Assembly (NCBI RefSeq): GCF_001684965.1
Contig: NZ_MAYG01000001.1
Span: forward strand, 372,001-436,000
DNA from: Chryseobacterium arthrosphaerae
GTDB lineage: Bacteria; Bacteroidota; Bacteroidia; Flavobacteriales; Weeksellaceae
Reading direction: 5' to 3'
DNA length: 64,000 nt
The position numbers and the translations under genes are program-made. This document shows, in pieces, positions 51,119 to 60,485 of the stretch; position 1 is the first letter of the stretch, and each line of letters begins with the position of its first letter. The notes beneath the pieces were generated by a model. The model saw nothing but the letters and a program-made list of their open reading frames with translations, was not told the origin of the DNA and searched no databases.

Positions 51119-52648
51119 CTATTCAGCATCACTGTACAGTTGATCTTCCTGAATGGCAGTATTGCTATCAGTGGATAAATTTTCACCGCTATCAGCAAGA
51201 ATCTTAGAATCCTGAACAAGCTTTCCTTCTGCATTATACACCTTTAATAAGATCCATTTTCCGCTGCGTTCAAGCTCTTTTGCCCCGTAATAATCTTTTA
51301 TTCTGATTTTTCCATTTTGCAGAACACCCTCTTTTACAGATGCTTTGTTGGCTGGTTTCCCTTTTACATACTGTACAATCTGGGCAGTGAAACTGTAGTC
51401 GTATTCTTCATCATGTACAGGTTGGTTATAAGTGTATAAAACAGCACCTTTATTGTCATAAATTGTAGCATCGTAAGCATTTTGTTTGGAATTTAATTTC
51501 TTCTCAGACTTTAGCTTATGATCATCAAAATAGTTTTTTGTATTTACCAGAACGCCCTCCTTATACTGCATTTCGGTAAGACCTTCGTAGGAAATACCAT
51601 TATAAGGCATATCATCCTTATACGTCAATGTTGATTTCAGTTTGCCGTCAGGGCTATAGTATTTTATTTCCTGGGTAATATCATCCTTCAGGATTTTTTC
51701 TGAAGTTAATTTTCCTGCTTCATCAAAATATTTACTTGTTATGATAGACCCGTTTTTATATACATCAATGGAGGATATCAGAGTATAGTCATAACTTAGC
51801 TGATAGTCTTCACCCTCCATAGGAGTGTAAGTATCATTTTCCTTATCATACTGGTAAATGAGATGGCCTATTTTTTTTCCGGACTCGTCATAAGTGGTTT
51901 TGTAACCGTCTTTCTTATTCCTTTTCTGTTCCTGCAGGACTTTTCCGTTTTTACCGTAGATAATTCCTTCCTTTACGCTGCCGTCACTTTTATATTTTTC
52001 AATTTTAGAGACTCTCATTGGGTTAGGATAATAGTCTACCAGCATATTTTCCCCGGATTTGGAATAGCCGCTTCCTAAATATTTCCCTTTTTCGCCGTAA
52101 TATTTAGTTTCATAGTTCCCGTCTTTATCCGTAATCGTTTCATGTCTGATTCCTTTGATATCTTCATCATAAACCGTTGTTTTTACAGGCAAGGAATTTT
52201 CATAAACCGTAAGGCTGTTGAAGCTGTTTTCATCTTCAGGATCTTTATAGCCGAACATTTTTCCGGAGAAGCTTCCGTCTGCTTTATAGACCATATCTTC
52301 CAGGAGTCTTCCGCTGGCGTCAAAATTTTGGGAAGGCCCTACCTGCTTACCATTAGAATAAGTAATGGTATTCATCACTTTTCCTTCAGGAGTATACCAG
52401 GTAACTTTTCCGTCAAAAACTTCACTGTTGGGAGTGGTATCAGAAGCCAGACCTTCCATCTGAAGGTTCCCGTCCTTATAATAATCTTTAATTAAAGTCA
52501 GTTTACCTTTCGGAGATGTTTCACGATAATATTCCATTTTATCCTGGGTGGTTTTTTCCCAGTTTTCATCAAAATAGGTCTTTTCCTGTGCCAGTACATT
52601 GAAGCCGAATACCAATACAAACAGCGCCGATGCAAATAATTTTTTCAT
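51119..52648 (-). CDS. YwqK/MORN-variant repeat protein, secreted
   Basis: A 509-residue protein with a signal peptide (ALFVLVFGFNVLAQ) followed by some fifteen to twenty short repeats of the YwqK/MORN-variant type, such as GKLTLIKDYYKDGNLQMEG, GKVMNTITYSNGKQVG and GKLKSTLTYKDDMPYNG. Such repeats form extended beta structures. The family includes the YwqK antitoxin of Bacillus toxin systems, but most Bacteroidota members are uncharacterised, and no toxin gene is adjacent here. It is therefore better called a repeat protein than an antitoxin. Lacks a T9SS domain, so it probably stays in the periplasm or outer envelope. Confidence 0.75.
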   Translation of the reverse strand: MKKLFASALFVLVFGFNVLAQEKTYFDENWEKTTQDKMEYYRETSPKGKLTLIKDYYKDGNLQMEGLASDTTPNSEVFDGKVTWYTPEGKVMNTITYSNGKQVGPSQNFDASGRLLEDMVYKADGSFSGKMFGYKDPEDENSFNSLTVYENSLPVKTTVYDEDIKGIRHETITDKDGNYETKYYGEKGKYLGSGYSKSGENMLVDYYPNPMRVSKIEKYKSDGSVKEGIIYGKNGKVLQEQKRNKKDGYKTTYDESGKKIGHLIYQYDKENDTYTPMEGEDYQLSYDYTLISSIDVYKNGSIITSKYFDEAGKLTSEKILKDDITQEIKYYSPDGKLKSTLTYKDDMPYNGISYEGLTEMQYKEGVLVNTKNYFDDHKLKSEKKLNSKQNAYDATIYDNKGAVLYTYNQPVHDEEYDYSFTAQIVQYVKGKPANKASVKEGVLQNGKIRIKDYYGAKELERSGKWILLKVYNAEGKLVQDSKILADSGENLSTDSNTAIQEDQLYSDAE

Positions 52649-53032
52649 GTTTTTTTATTAAGTTAAATGATTTTGGATTTTGAGGACCGGAGTCCGGATA
52701 CGGTATATAAATACAGATTAAGGACGAAGATAAAACGGCTGTAAGTCATTCCATCATATTTTTTACATAAGGCTGTATTCAATAAATTGTTTCATCACGC
52801 TGTAAAATATACTGTGTTTTTAGATTTGAAGCCCCAAATATAAATCAATTTGATGAGAAGAATATAAAAAAGTGAACCGATCTGTTCGTTTTTTTAAGTA
52901 AGACTTTGATTTTTAATGCATTTAAATCGTTAAAAAATAGCATTCAAAAAGGGAAAAATTCACATCAGTTCCGTTCACCGGATATCCGGGAAAATTTTAT
53001 TAAATTTAGCCAACAGAAAAATCTAATATTTC
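52649..53032. other. Gene-free spacer with divergent starts
   Basis: About 380 bp between the YwqK-like gene and the CoA-transferase subunit A gene. No coding frame or RNA gene is seen. TAAATTTAGC at 53001-53010 is a one-base variant of the -7 element for the downstream gene. Confidence 0.5.
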
Positions 53033-53734
53033 ATGATAGATAAAAGAGTAAAAAATGCAAAGGAAGCCATCGAAGGAATTAAAGATGGGATGACGCTGAT
53101 GCTTGGCGGTTTTGGACTTTGCGGAATTCCTGAAAACTCAATTAATGCACTGGTAGAAAGTGATGTGAAAGACCTTACCTGTATTTCAAACAATGCAGGA
53201 GTAGATGATTTCGGATTGGGATTATTGCTTCACAAAAGACAGATCAAAAAAATGATCTCTTCCTATGTGGGTGAAAATGCTGAGTTTGAAAGACAGATGC
53301 TTTCAGGAGAACTGGAAGTAGAGCTTACTCCACAGGGTACTCTGGCTGAAAAGTGCAGAGCGGCTCAGGCGGGTATTCCTGCTTTTTATACTCCGGCAGG
53401 CTATGGAACCGAGGTAGCAGAAGGGAAGGAGGTGAAAGAATTCAAAGGAAAACCTCATATCCTGGAGCATGCCTATGAAGCAGACTTTTCTATCGTAAAA
53501 GCATGGAAAGGAGATCATGCAGGAAACCTTATCTTTAAAGGATCAGCAAGAAACTTCAACCATCCTATGGCTGGTGCTGGGAAGATTACCATTGCCGAGG
53601 TAGAAGAATTGGTAGAGCCGGGAGAACTGGACCCGAACCAGATCCACATTCCGGGGATCATGATTCAGAGGATCTTCCAGGGAGAAAAATTTGAAAAGAG
53701 AATTGAGCAGAGAACGGTAAGAACTAAGGAATAA
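53033..53734 (+). CDS. 3-oxoacid CoA-transferase subunit A
   Basis: A 233-residue alpha subunit: the family start [32 protein letters not shown] with the GGFGxCGIP signature, [44 protein letters not shown], and [13 protein letters not shown]. The enzyme moves CoA from succinyl-CoA to acetoacetate or a similar 3-oxoacid, linking ketone-body or fatty-acid use to the TCA cycle. Its partner subunit B lies at 55717, with an ABC transporter gene on the opposite strand between the two, so the pair is not one simple operon. Confidence 0.92.
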   Translation: MIDKRVKNAKEAIEGIKDGMTLMLGGFGLCGIPENSINALVESDVKDLTCISNNAGVDDFGLGLLLHKRQIKKMISSYVGENAEFERQMLSGELEVELTPQGTLAEKCRAAQAGIPAFYTPAGYGTEVAEGKEVKEFKGKPHILEHAYEADFSIVKAWKGDHAGNLIFKGSARNFNHPMAGAGKITIAEVEELVEPGELDPNQIHIPGIMIQRIFQGEKFEKRIEQRTVRTKE

Positions 53735-53753
53735 GCTCAAACCATAACCATAA

Positions 53754-53792
53754 AAAAGCGCTGAAGAAACATTCAGCGCTTTTGTTTTTTTA
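53754..53792. terminator. Terminator between convergent genes
   Basis: A perfect 12-bp stem (53754-53765 with 53772-53783) with flanking A and T runs, so it can serve both subunit A and the ABC gene. Confidence 0.9.
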
Positions 53793-55592
53793 GGACTGGG
53801 GAGTAAGTGTTTTTCTTTCCCCGATCTGTTGCCGCCACATGGCGTAATATAATCCTTTTTCAGCAATGAGCCTTTCATGGGATCCGGTTTCTATAACCTG
53901 TCCGCGTTCCAGTACATAGATTTTGTCAGCATGCATGATGGTGCTTAATCGGTGGGCAATGAGAACGGTGATCTGCTCTCTTTCCTTCGAAATGTCTTTG
54001 ATCGTAGAAGTGATTTCCTCTTCAGTGATGCTGTCCAGCGCTGAAGTGGCCTCGTCAAAGATCAATAAATGAGGTCTTCTTAAAAGCGCCCTTGCAATGG
54101 CAATTCTCTGCTTTTCACCACCGCTCAGCTTCAGCCCACCTTCCCCAATGACGGTTTCTATTCCCTTTTCAGCCCTTTCCAGTAATGCCATACAGCTCGA
54201 TTTCTGTAAAGCAATGGCAAGTTCCTGATCCGTTGCATCAGGATTTACAAAAAGAAGATTTTCCTTGATTGTTCCTGCAAAAAGCTGGGTATCCTGGGTA
54301 ACGAAACCGATCTGGTTTCTCAGTTCATCAAAATCAAACTCCTTTCCATTGATGCCGTTATAAAATATATTTCCTTCCTGAGGTCTGTAAAGTCCCACCA
54401 GCAGTTTTACCAATGTACTTTTCCCGGAGCCGCTTGGCCCCACAAAAGCGATGGTTTCTCCATTTTTAACATCAAAAGAGATAGAGTTCAGGGCTTTATA
54501 CTGTGCAGACTGATGCTTGAAAGCCACATTTTTAAACTCCAGTTCCTCAATGGCCCCGATCTTCTTCGGATGAAGAGGCTTTTCTTCCACTTCTTTTTTC
54601 ATCAGGCGGTCAAAATTAAATAGAGAGGCTTCAGCTTCACGGTAAGAAATGATGATATTCCCGATTTCCTGCATTGGCCCGAAAATAAAGAAGCCATAAA
54701 ACATAAGAGACAGGTATTGACCCGGAGTTACAATATTTTTAAAAATTAAATACAGTAAAGTCAGGGTAATCATCTGCTGAAGAAAATTCACCATTGTTCC
54801 CTGTATGAAACTTAAAGAACGGATGCTTTTTACCTTTCTGAGTTCAAGCCCAAGAATTTTATACGTATTGTTATTCAGACGGATCACTTCCTGATGGGTT
54901 AATCCTAAACTTTTAACAATTTCAATATTTCTCAAGCTTTCTGTTGTGCTTCCGGCTAAGGCTGTAGTTTCGGTAACAATATTCTTCTGGATGCTTTTTA
55001 TCCTCTTGCTCAATAAATTGGTAACAAAGGCAATCAGGAAAATACCACAGATATAAACAGGCATGATTGACCAGTGTAAACGGATTGCATAGACTGAAAC
55101 GAAAATAATACTGACTAAAATTCCAAAGAAAATATTGATGAAATTGGTAATGAATTTCACAGTATCTTCTCTTACTTTCGTTAAAATCGATAAAGTTTCA
55201 CCACTTCTCTGATCCTCAAATTCCTGATAAGGCAGAGCCATAGAGTGTTTTAAACCGTCTGTAAATATTTTGGCTCCAAACTTCTGGGTAATCACACTTA
55301 CCACATAATCCTGAAATGCCTTGGCAATCCTGCTTACCATAGCAGTCCCGATAAGCAGTCCTAAAAAATAAAAAGCACCGTGATAAACCGGACTTCCATA
55401 CAGATATTCATTCAGACTTCTGGGTAATAACTTTTCTTTATCAAAAAAATTAGGATGCGTCACCAGCTGATCAAGAATATTTCCGGTAATAGCAGGGGCA
55501 AATAACGAGAAAACCTGATTAACAGTAGCCAGAAATAAAGAAATGATAATCAGCCACTGATAAGGTTTTAGATATCTAAAAAGTATTTTCAT
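53790..55592 (-). CDS. ABC transporter ATP-binding protein/permease (exporter type)
   Basis: A 600-residue half-transporter with an N-terminal six-span membrane domain (to about 320) and a C-terminal nucleotide-binding domain: Walker A GPSGSGKSTLV, Q-loop FVTQDTQLF, signature LSGGEKQR, Walker B LLIFDEATSALDS and the switch His in LIAHRLSTI. This is the MsbA/multidrug exporter class and works as a dimer. The substrate cannot be inferred. The gene splits scoA-like and scoB-like genes and reads against them; its last codons reach into the shared terminator region. Confidence 0.93.
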   Translation of the reverse strand: MKILFRYLKPYQWLIIISLFLATVNQVFSLFAPAITGNILDQLVTHPNFFDKEKLLPRSLNEYLYGSPVYHGAFYFLGLLIGTAMVSRIAKAFQDYVVSVITQKFGAKIFTDGLKHSMALPYQEFEDQRSGETLSILTKVREDTVKFITNFINIFFGILVSIIFVSVYAIRLHWSIMPVYICGIFLIAFVTNLLSKRIKSIQKNIVTETTALAGSTTESLRNIEIVKSLGLTHQEVIRLNNNTYKILGLELRKVKSIRSLSFIQGTMVNFLQQMITLTLLYLIFKNIVTPGQYLSLMFYGFFIFGPMQEIGNIIISYREAEASLFNFDRLMKKEVEEKPLHPKKIGAIEELEFKNVAFKHQSAQYKALNSISFDVKNGETIAFVGPSGSGKSTLVKLLVGLYRPQEGNIFYNGINGKEFDFDELRNQIGFVTQDTQLFAGTIKENLLFVNPDATDQELAIALQKSSCMALLERAEKGIETVIGEGGLKLSGGEKQRIAIARALLRRPHLLIFDEATSALDSITEEEITSTIKDISKEREQITVLIAHRLSTIMHADKIYVLERGQVIETGSHERLIAEKGLYYAMWRQQIGERKTLTPQS

Positions 55593-55670
55593 TCTATTAA
55601 AAAATAATGGAACAAAATTACAGATATTATTTTAACTAACAGTGTTAATTGTTGAACACAACAAAGCCCT

Positions 55671-55700
55671 TTTGTATTCAGTTTAAAATAATTAAATTGC
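55671..55700 (+). promoter_or_regulatory. Probable promoter TTTG-N18-TAAATTGC
   Basis: TTTG at 55671-55674 and TAAATTGC at 55693-55700 fit a slightly shortened -33/-7 pair ahead of the subunit B gene, supporting its separate expression. Confidence 0.4.
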
Positions 55701-55716
55701 AGTCTAAGTTTTTATT

Positions 55717-56370
55717 ATGCTTACAAAAGAACAAATTGCCAAAAGAATTTCAAAAGAACTGAAAGATCGTTATTATGTAAACCTGGGAATTGGGATTCCT
55801 ACTTTGGTTGCCAACTATGTTCCGGAAGGTATTTCCGTAGAATTCCAGAGTGAAAATGGAGTTCTGGGGATGGGACCTTTCCCTTTCGAAGGAGAAGAAG
55901 ATGCTGATGTCATCAATGCCGGAAAACAGACCATTACCATCTTAGACGGAGGTTCGTTCTTCGATTCTGCTTTCAGTTTCGGGATGATCCGTGGCCAGAA
56001 AGTAGACCTTACCATCCTTGGAGCGATGGAAGTTTCAGAGAACGGAGATATTGCCAACTGGAAAATTCCGGGGAAAATGGTAAAAGGAATGGGAGGCGCC
56101 ATGGATTTGGTGGCTTCTGCTGAAAATATTATCGTAGCGATGATGCACGTAAACAAAGCAGGAGAAAGCAAAATCTTAAAAAAATGCACACTTCCGCTAA
56201 CCGGAGTAAACTGTGTAAAAAAAGTAGTTACTGAATTAGCCGTTCTGGATGTGACCCCTGCAGGATTCAAACTGTTGGAAAGAGCGCCTGGAGTTTCAGT
56301 AGAAGACATCATTAAAGCTACAGAAGCAGATCTGATTATTGAAGGAGAAATTCCTGAAATGCAGTTCTAA
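55717..56370 (+). CDS. 3-oxoacid CoA-transferase subunit B
   Basis: A 217-residue beta subunit: YVNLGIGIPTLVANYVPEG, then the catalytic Glu in the SENGVLG motif, GGSFFDSAFSFGMIRGQKVDLTILGAMEVSENGDIANWKIPG and KGMGGAMDLV, all standard. It completes the enzyme with subunit A at 53033. It has its own upstream promoter-like sequence and a terminator, which agrees with expression apart from subunit A. Confidence 0.93.
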   Translation: MLTKEQIAKRISKELKDRYYVNLGIGIPTLVANYVPEGISVEFQSENGVLGMGPFPFEGEEDADVINAGKQTITILDGGSFFDSAFSFGMIRGQKVDLTILGAMEVSENGDIANWKIPGKMVKGMGGAMDLVASAENIIVAMMHVNKAGESKILKKCTLPLTGVNCVKKVVTELAVLDVTPAGFKLLERAPGVSVEDIIKATEADLIIEGEIPEMQF

Positions 56371-56385
56371 TCTTTATAAAACATG

Positions 56386-56413
56386 AACCTTGTCACTGGC
56401 AAGGTTTTTTTAT
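56386..56413 (+). terminator. Rho-independent terminator
   Basis: AACCTTG pairs with CAAGGTT around a 7-nt loop, followed by a T run. Confidence 0.75.
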
Positions 56414-56432
56414 GCTTTATAAATTACTTGGG

Positions 56433-56806
56433 AAACCACAAAGTCACAAAAGTTTTTAAACACTTTAGTTATTTTTAAGTTACAAGCTTCCTGCATAAGA
56501 AGTTCACATAAGCTTTTTGAAAACCTACGATTTTCTTCTTCTGTAGACTTCTTTACTACGTTGAAAAATACTTCTGATTATGACATCAATCGACATAGGA
56601 GATCGTAGCGTTAAGAAAATAAATCCTGTGAACGTTAAGAAAATTCTATTGTCCGAAGTGCGAGACTCATTCAGAATCGATTAACTTACATAGAATTCGC
56701 ACAAGTTTAGAATTTTTAGAGAACAGGAATTATTTTTAGGGGAGAGATCCCGGTCTTGAATTTTTGTTTCTTTTGTTTCAAGACAAAAGAAAAAGGTCAA
56801 ACAAAA
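56433..56806. repeat. Long intergenic repeat, copy 1 (interrupted)
   Basis: 56433-56526 and 56717-56806 match two consecutive parts of 56825-57020; 190 bp in between (56527-56716) have no counterpart in copy 2. The second part holds the palindrome TTCTTTTGT/ACAAAAGAA (56768-56776, 56783-56791). No gene is visible in this region. Confidence 0.75.
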
Positions 56807-56824
56807 GTTTATAAATTATCTTTT

Positions 56825-57019
56825 AAACCACAAAAGTCACAAAAGTTTTTTAAACACTTTAGTTATTTTTAAGTTATAAATTTCCTGCATAAGAAGTACA
56901 CATAAGTATTTGAAAATCTTTGATTTTCTTTAGAGAACAGGAATTGTTTTTAGCGGAGAGATCCCGGTCTTGAATTTTTGCTTCTTTTGTTTCGAGACAA
57001 AAGAAATTGAGGTTAAACA
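56825..57019. repeat. Long intergenic repeat, copy 2 (uninterrupted)
   Basis: Shares AAACCACAAA, the AACACTTTAGTTATTTTTAAG stretch, CCTGCATAAGAAG and GAGATCCCGGTCTTGAATTT with copy 1, and the same palindrome TTCTTTTGT/ACAAAAGAA (56982-56990, 56997-57005). Confidence 0.75.
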
Positions 57020-57049
57020 AAAAAGCTGCTTCATAACGAAACAGCTTTA
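57020..57049 (-). terminator. Rho-independent terminator of the DUF4197 gene
   Basis: On the minus strand AAAGCTG pairs with CAGCTTT, with inner AA/TT pairing, followed by a T run. Confidence 0.7.
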
Positions 57050-57068
57050 TATTTTAACAATCTGAGTA

Positions 57069-57902
57069 TTATTTATTATCCTGAGCCCCGAAAACCTTCT
57101 GCAGGATACTCGTAGTCCTCATGGCAGGAGTATTTCTGATTCCGCTTTCTTTATCAGCTACCATTTTAAAAACACCATTGATGGTTTCAGTCGTTACATA
57201 TTCATTCAGATCGGTTGTTACAGACTGGCCGGTGAACGTATTGTATTTTGAAATCAGGTTTTTCCAAACGGCATCCGCACCAACCTTACCTAAGGAAGCT
57301 TTTACTTTAGGCTGAAAAGCACTGAATAACTGGCTTTGCGTCTTAGTCTGAAGATAGTTGGTGGCTGCATTATCGCTGCTCAGTAAAATATTTTTGGCAT
57401 CGGTAATGGTCATGGAAGTGATCGCTTTGGTGAAAATAGGAGCTGCTTCCGTTACGGCATCTTCAGCGGCTCTGTTCAAAAGCTTTACCCCTTCATCAGC
57501 AAGGCTTCCCATACCGATAGATCTCAACGTAGTATCAATTTTTCTTAACTTTTCCGGCATCAGGATCTTTACCGCTTCATTTCTGAAAAAACCATCGGTA
57601 ACTGCCAGTTTTTTTACACCATCTGTTACACCGATATTCAGGGCTTCTTTTAGTCCTGAAGAAATTTGTGTTGAAGTAAGATTTCCGAGATTGACAGTAT
57701 TGGAAGATGAATTATTGGTGGTTTTTGGAGTGCTGATGCCTGTATTTGTTGTAGTAGAAGTGGCTGTTCCGTTATTTTTCACAGGAACATTCAGATCTAC
57801 ACCTGTTTTATCTTTAACAGTAGATTTGATGATATCCAGAAGTTGTGCTTGTGTAGAGATTGAGAAGAATAATCCGGCTGCAAGAAAAATGCTTTTTTTC
57901 AT
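57069..57902 (-). CDS. DUF4197 domain-containing secreted protein
   Basis: A 277-residue protein: signal peptide (LAAGLFFSISTQAQ), a Thr/Asn-rich linker (about 40-75), then DUF4197 (ISSGLKEALNIGVTDGVKKLAVTDGFFRN, VKILMPEKLRKI, MTITDAKNILLSSDNAATNYL, LNEYVTTETINGVFKMVADKE). The family is all-helical and of unknown function, and is found in many Proteobacteria and Bacteroidota. It stands alone; the linker is not part of the domain. It shows no membrane segment besides the signal, so a periplasmic place is likely. Confidence 0.88.
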   Translation of the reverse strand: MKKSIFLAAGLFFSISTQAQLLDIIKSTVKDKTGVDLNVPVKNNGTATSTTTNTGISTPKTTNNSSSNTVNLGNLTSTQISSGLKEALNIGVTDGVKKLAVTDGFFRNEAVKILMPEKLRKIDTTLRSIGMGSLADEGVKLLNRAAEDAVTEAAPIFTKAITSMTITDAKNILLSSDNAATNYLQTKTQSQLFSAFQPKVKASLGKVGADAVWKNLISKYNTFTGQSVTTDLNEYVTTETINGVFKMVADKESGIRNTPAMRTTSILQKVFGAQDNK

Positions 57903-58216
57903 CGTATTTTTTTACAAATTTAAACGTTATTTTTTTAAATGGTCTAAACTTATCAAAAAACAAACCATAGTTTTTAGTTTTATTTAAAATAGATATAGAA
58001 TTAATTCGAGAAGAATTTTCATCACATTGAATTTTATTCGGAATGGTACTTTTCTCAGCTTCCATGCAGTAATATAGAATATCAGTTTATTGCTGCAGTT
58101 TTATATAATGCACCCTTTAAAAAATAAGAATTTAAAAGCCTTTACGACTTTATATTTTAAAAGCCTCAAAGAGTTTTGAAAAATAAGTATCTTAGCTAAA
58201 ACCTTAACCTTATCTG
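57903..58216. other. Gene-free spacer between DUF4197 and hexosaminidase genes
   Basis: About 310 bp of AT-rich DNA with no credible gene. A short direct repeat TTAAAAGCCT lies near 58132 and 58158, and TATCTTAG at 58188-58195 is a one-base variant of the -7 element for the hexosaminidase. Confidence 0.45.
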
Positions 58217-60466
58217 ATGACACGGACCTTTTTAGCATTTTTCATGTTACTTTCCACACTAATTTTTGCTCAGAATAAACTGAATGTAATCCCTTATCCT
58301 CAAAATGTAAAGATAAACAACGGAAGTTTTTCCATTCCCAATGTATTGATGCTAAGCGGTGATCTGCCTGAAAATGAAACGGAATATTTTAAAAAACGAT
58401 TAAACTCAGAGATCCGGTTTAAGGTATCAAAGAAAGCCGAAGCCCAACTGATCTATTCACAGCTGCCAAAAGTTCAGTCAGGAAAAGAAGAGTTTTATAT
58501 ACTTGAAGTTTCTCCAAAGCAGATTCATATTCAGTCGTATACAAAGCAGGGGTATTTCCTGGCACTTCAGACGCTGAGCCAGTTGTTCGAAAATTATAAA
58601 ACGGAAAAGAAGATTCCGGCTTTAAAAATTGAAGATCAGCCAAAATTTGCTTGGCGCGGGATGCACCTGGATGTCTGCCGTCACTTTTTCACCGTGGATG
58701 AGGTGAAGCAGTATATTGATTATCTGGCCATGTATAAGCTGAATACTTTTCACTGGCATCTCACGGATGATCAGGGATGGAGAATTGAAATTAAAAAATA
58801 TCCGAAACTTACACAGATCGGTGCAAAACGTAAAGAATCCATGATCGGGGCTTATGTTGACAATACTTTTGACGGAAAGCCTTACGGACCGTATTTTTAT
58901 ACGCAGGAACAAATAAAAGAAGTGGTAAAATATGCGCAGGAAAGACATATTACAGTGGTTCCGGAAATAGAAATGCCGGGCCATGCATTGGCTGCGCTAT
59001 CAGCTTATCCTGAACTTGCCTGTACAAAAGGACCTTTTGAACCGGCTACAAAATGGGGTGTTTTTGATGATGTTTTCTGTCCGAAAGACGAGACATTTGC
59101 ATTTCTGGAAAATGTTCTGAATGAAGTGATTCAGCTGTTCCCGTCTCAGTATATCCACATCGGAGGTGATGAATGCCCGAAAACCAGATGGAAAGAATGC
59201 GCACATTGCCAGGAACTGATCAAAAAGAATAACCTGAAAGATGAGCATGGCTTACAGAGCTATTTTATTCAAAGGATTGAAAAATTTGTCAACAGTAAAG
59301 GCCGGAAAATCATTGGTTGGGATGAAATCCTGGAAGGAGGGCTGGCACCGAATGCTGCTGTCATGAGCTGGACCGGGGTAAACGGAGGTATTGAAGCGGC
59401 AAAATCAAAACATTTTGCAGTAATGACGCCGGGAGCGTATTGCTATTTTGATCACTATCAGGGGGATCCACAGTCAGAACCGAATGCTTTCGGTGGCTTC
59501 ACACCGCTGGATAAAGTATATTCCTATAATCCTGTACCTTCCGAGCTGAATGCAGAACAGGCCCAATACATCATGGGGGTTCAGGCTAATCTGTGGACTG
59601 AATATATTTTAGATTTTAAACAGGTGCAATATATGATCTTTCCAAGGCTGATGGCACTTTCCGAAGTAGGTTGGGGAACATCGGATCCTAAAAATTATAA
59701 AGAATTTGAAAGCAGGGTGATCAGCCAGTTCAAAGTCCTGGATAAAATGAAGGTAAACTATGCAAAAAGCATCTATAATATCTCGGGAAAAGTAATTCCT
59801 GCCGGTAATGGTATTGCTTATGAACTTTCTACCTCACAAAACTCAAACGGAATACGATACACGCTGGATGGAACAGATCCTACAATAGATTCTCAGACGT
59901 ATAGAAATCCCGTATCTGTTCCGAATTCTTTAACGGTGAAATCTGCTTATTTTGAGGACGGGCAGCTGAAAAGTGCTGTATCTGCACAGGAATTTACAGT
60001 TTCAAAAACTACAGGGAAAAAAATTACGCTGGAGCAGCAGCCAAGTGAAAACTATTCTTTCGGCGGTGCATTTACCCTTATTGACGGGATTATAGGCAAT
60101 CCGAGACAATTGGGAAAAACATGGTTAGGATTCCAGGGAAAAGACGTTACAGCGACAATAGATTTTGGGCAAAAAACAGGGTTTTCTGAAGTTTATTTCA
60201 ATACCCTGGAGAATAAAGGAAGCTGGATCCATCTTGCGAAATCAGCTAAAATCTTTGTTTCTGACGATCAGAAAAACTTTACACTGATCAGAGAGATCGG
60301 AAAAGAAGAGATTCTGAATGCCAAAGGAAAGATCAGGTTGAATGTAGGAACTCAGAATGCAAAATATCTTAAAGTTTTTATTGAAAATGCAGGCATCATT
60401 CCGGCAGGAAATCCGGGGGCAGATTCAAAAGCATGGCTGTTTGTAGATGAAATTGGCGTAAATTAG
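58217..60466 (+). CDS. Beta-N-acetylhexosaminidase (GH20)
   Basis: A 749-residue glycoside hydrolase family 20 enzyme. Signal peptide (LLSTLIFAQ), an N-terminal GH20b-type domain to about 130, and a TIM-barrel catalytic domain (AWRGMHLDVCRHFF, FHWHLTDDQGWRIEI, the catalytic Asp-Glu pair D318-E319 in HIGGDECP, and the substrate-binding Trp in GWDEILEGG and VQANLWTEY). Then come a beta-sandwich (YTLDGTDPTID) and a C-terminal F5/8-type domain (GFQGKDVTATIDFG). It releases terminal N-acetylglucosamine or N-acetylgalactosamine from chitin fragments or glycans. It is likely periplasmic or outer-membrane facing. The Crp/Fnr gene begins 19 nt after it. Confidence 0.93.
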   Translation: MTRTFLAFFMLLSTLIFAQNKLNVIPYPQNVKINNGSFSIPNVLMLSGDLPENETEYFKKRLNSEIRFKVSKKAEAQLIYSQLPKVQSGKEEFYILEVSPKQIHIQSYTKQGYFLALQTLSQLFENYKTEKKIPALKIEDQPKFAWRGMHLDVCRHFFTVDEVKQYIDYLAMYKLNTFHWHLTDDQGWRIEIKKYPKLTQIGAKRKESMIGAYVDNTFDGKPYGPYFYTQEQIKEVVKYAQERHITVVPEIEMPGHALAALSAYPELACTKGPFEPATKWGVFDDVFCPKDETFAFLENVLNEVIQLFPSQYIHIGGDECPKTRWKECAHCQELIKKNNLKDEHGLQSYFIQRIEKFVNSKGRKIIGWDEILEGGLAPNAAVMSWTGVNGGIEAAKSKHFAVMTPGAYCYFDHYQGDPQSEPNAFGGFTPLDKVYSYNPVPSELNAEQAQYIMGVQANLWTEYILDFKQVQYMIFPRLMALSEVGWGTSDPKNYKEFESRVISQFKVLDKMKVNYAKSIYNISGKVIPAGNGIAYELSTSQNSNGIRYTLDGTDPTIDSQTYRNPVSVPNSLTVKSAYFEDGQLKSAVSAQEFTVSKTTGKKITLEQQPSENYSFGGAFTLIDGIIGNPRQLGKTWLGFQGKDVTATIDFGQKTGFSEVYFNTLENKGSWIHLAKSAKIFVSDDQKNFTLIREIGKEEILNAKGKIRLNVGTQNAKYLKVFIENAGIIPAGNPGADSKAWLFVDEIGVN

Positions 60467-60485
60467 CCCTACAGAATTATACAAC

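Noticed and set aside
51119..52648. Toxin-antitoxin system based on the YwqK-like protein
   Set aside because: No polymorphic toxin gene lies nearby and the protein has a signal peptide, so the antitoxin label is not supported.
57358..57987. Long plus-strand frame of 209 codons
   Set aside because: It is antisense to the DUF4197 gene, which has a signal peptide and a recognised domain; the plus-strand product is low-complexity and hydrophobic.
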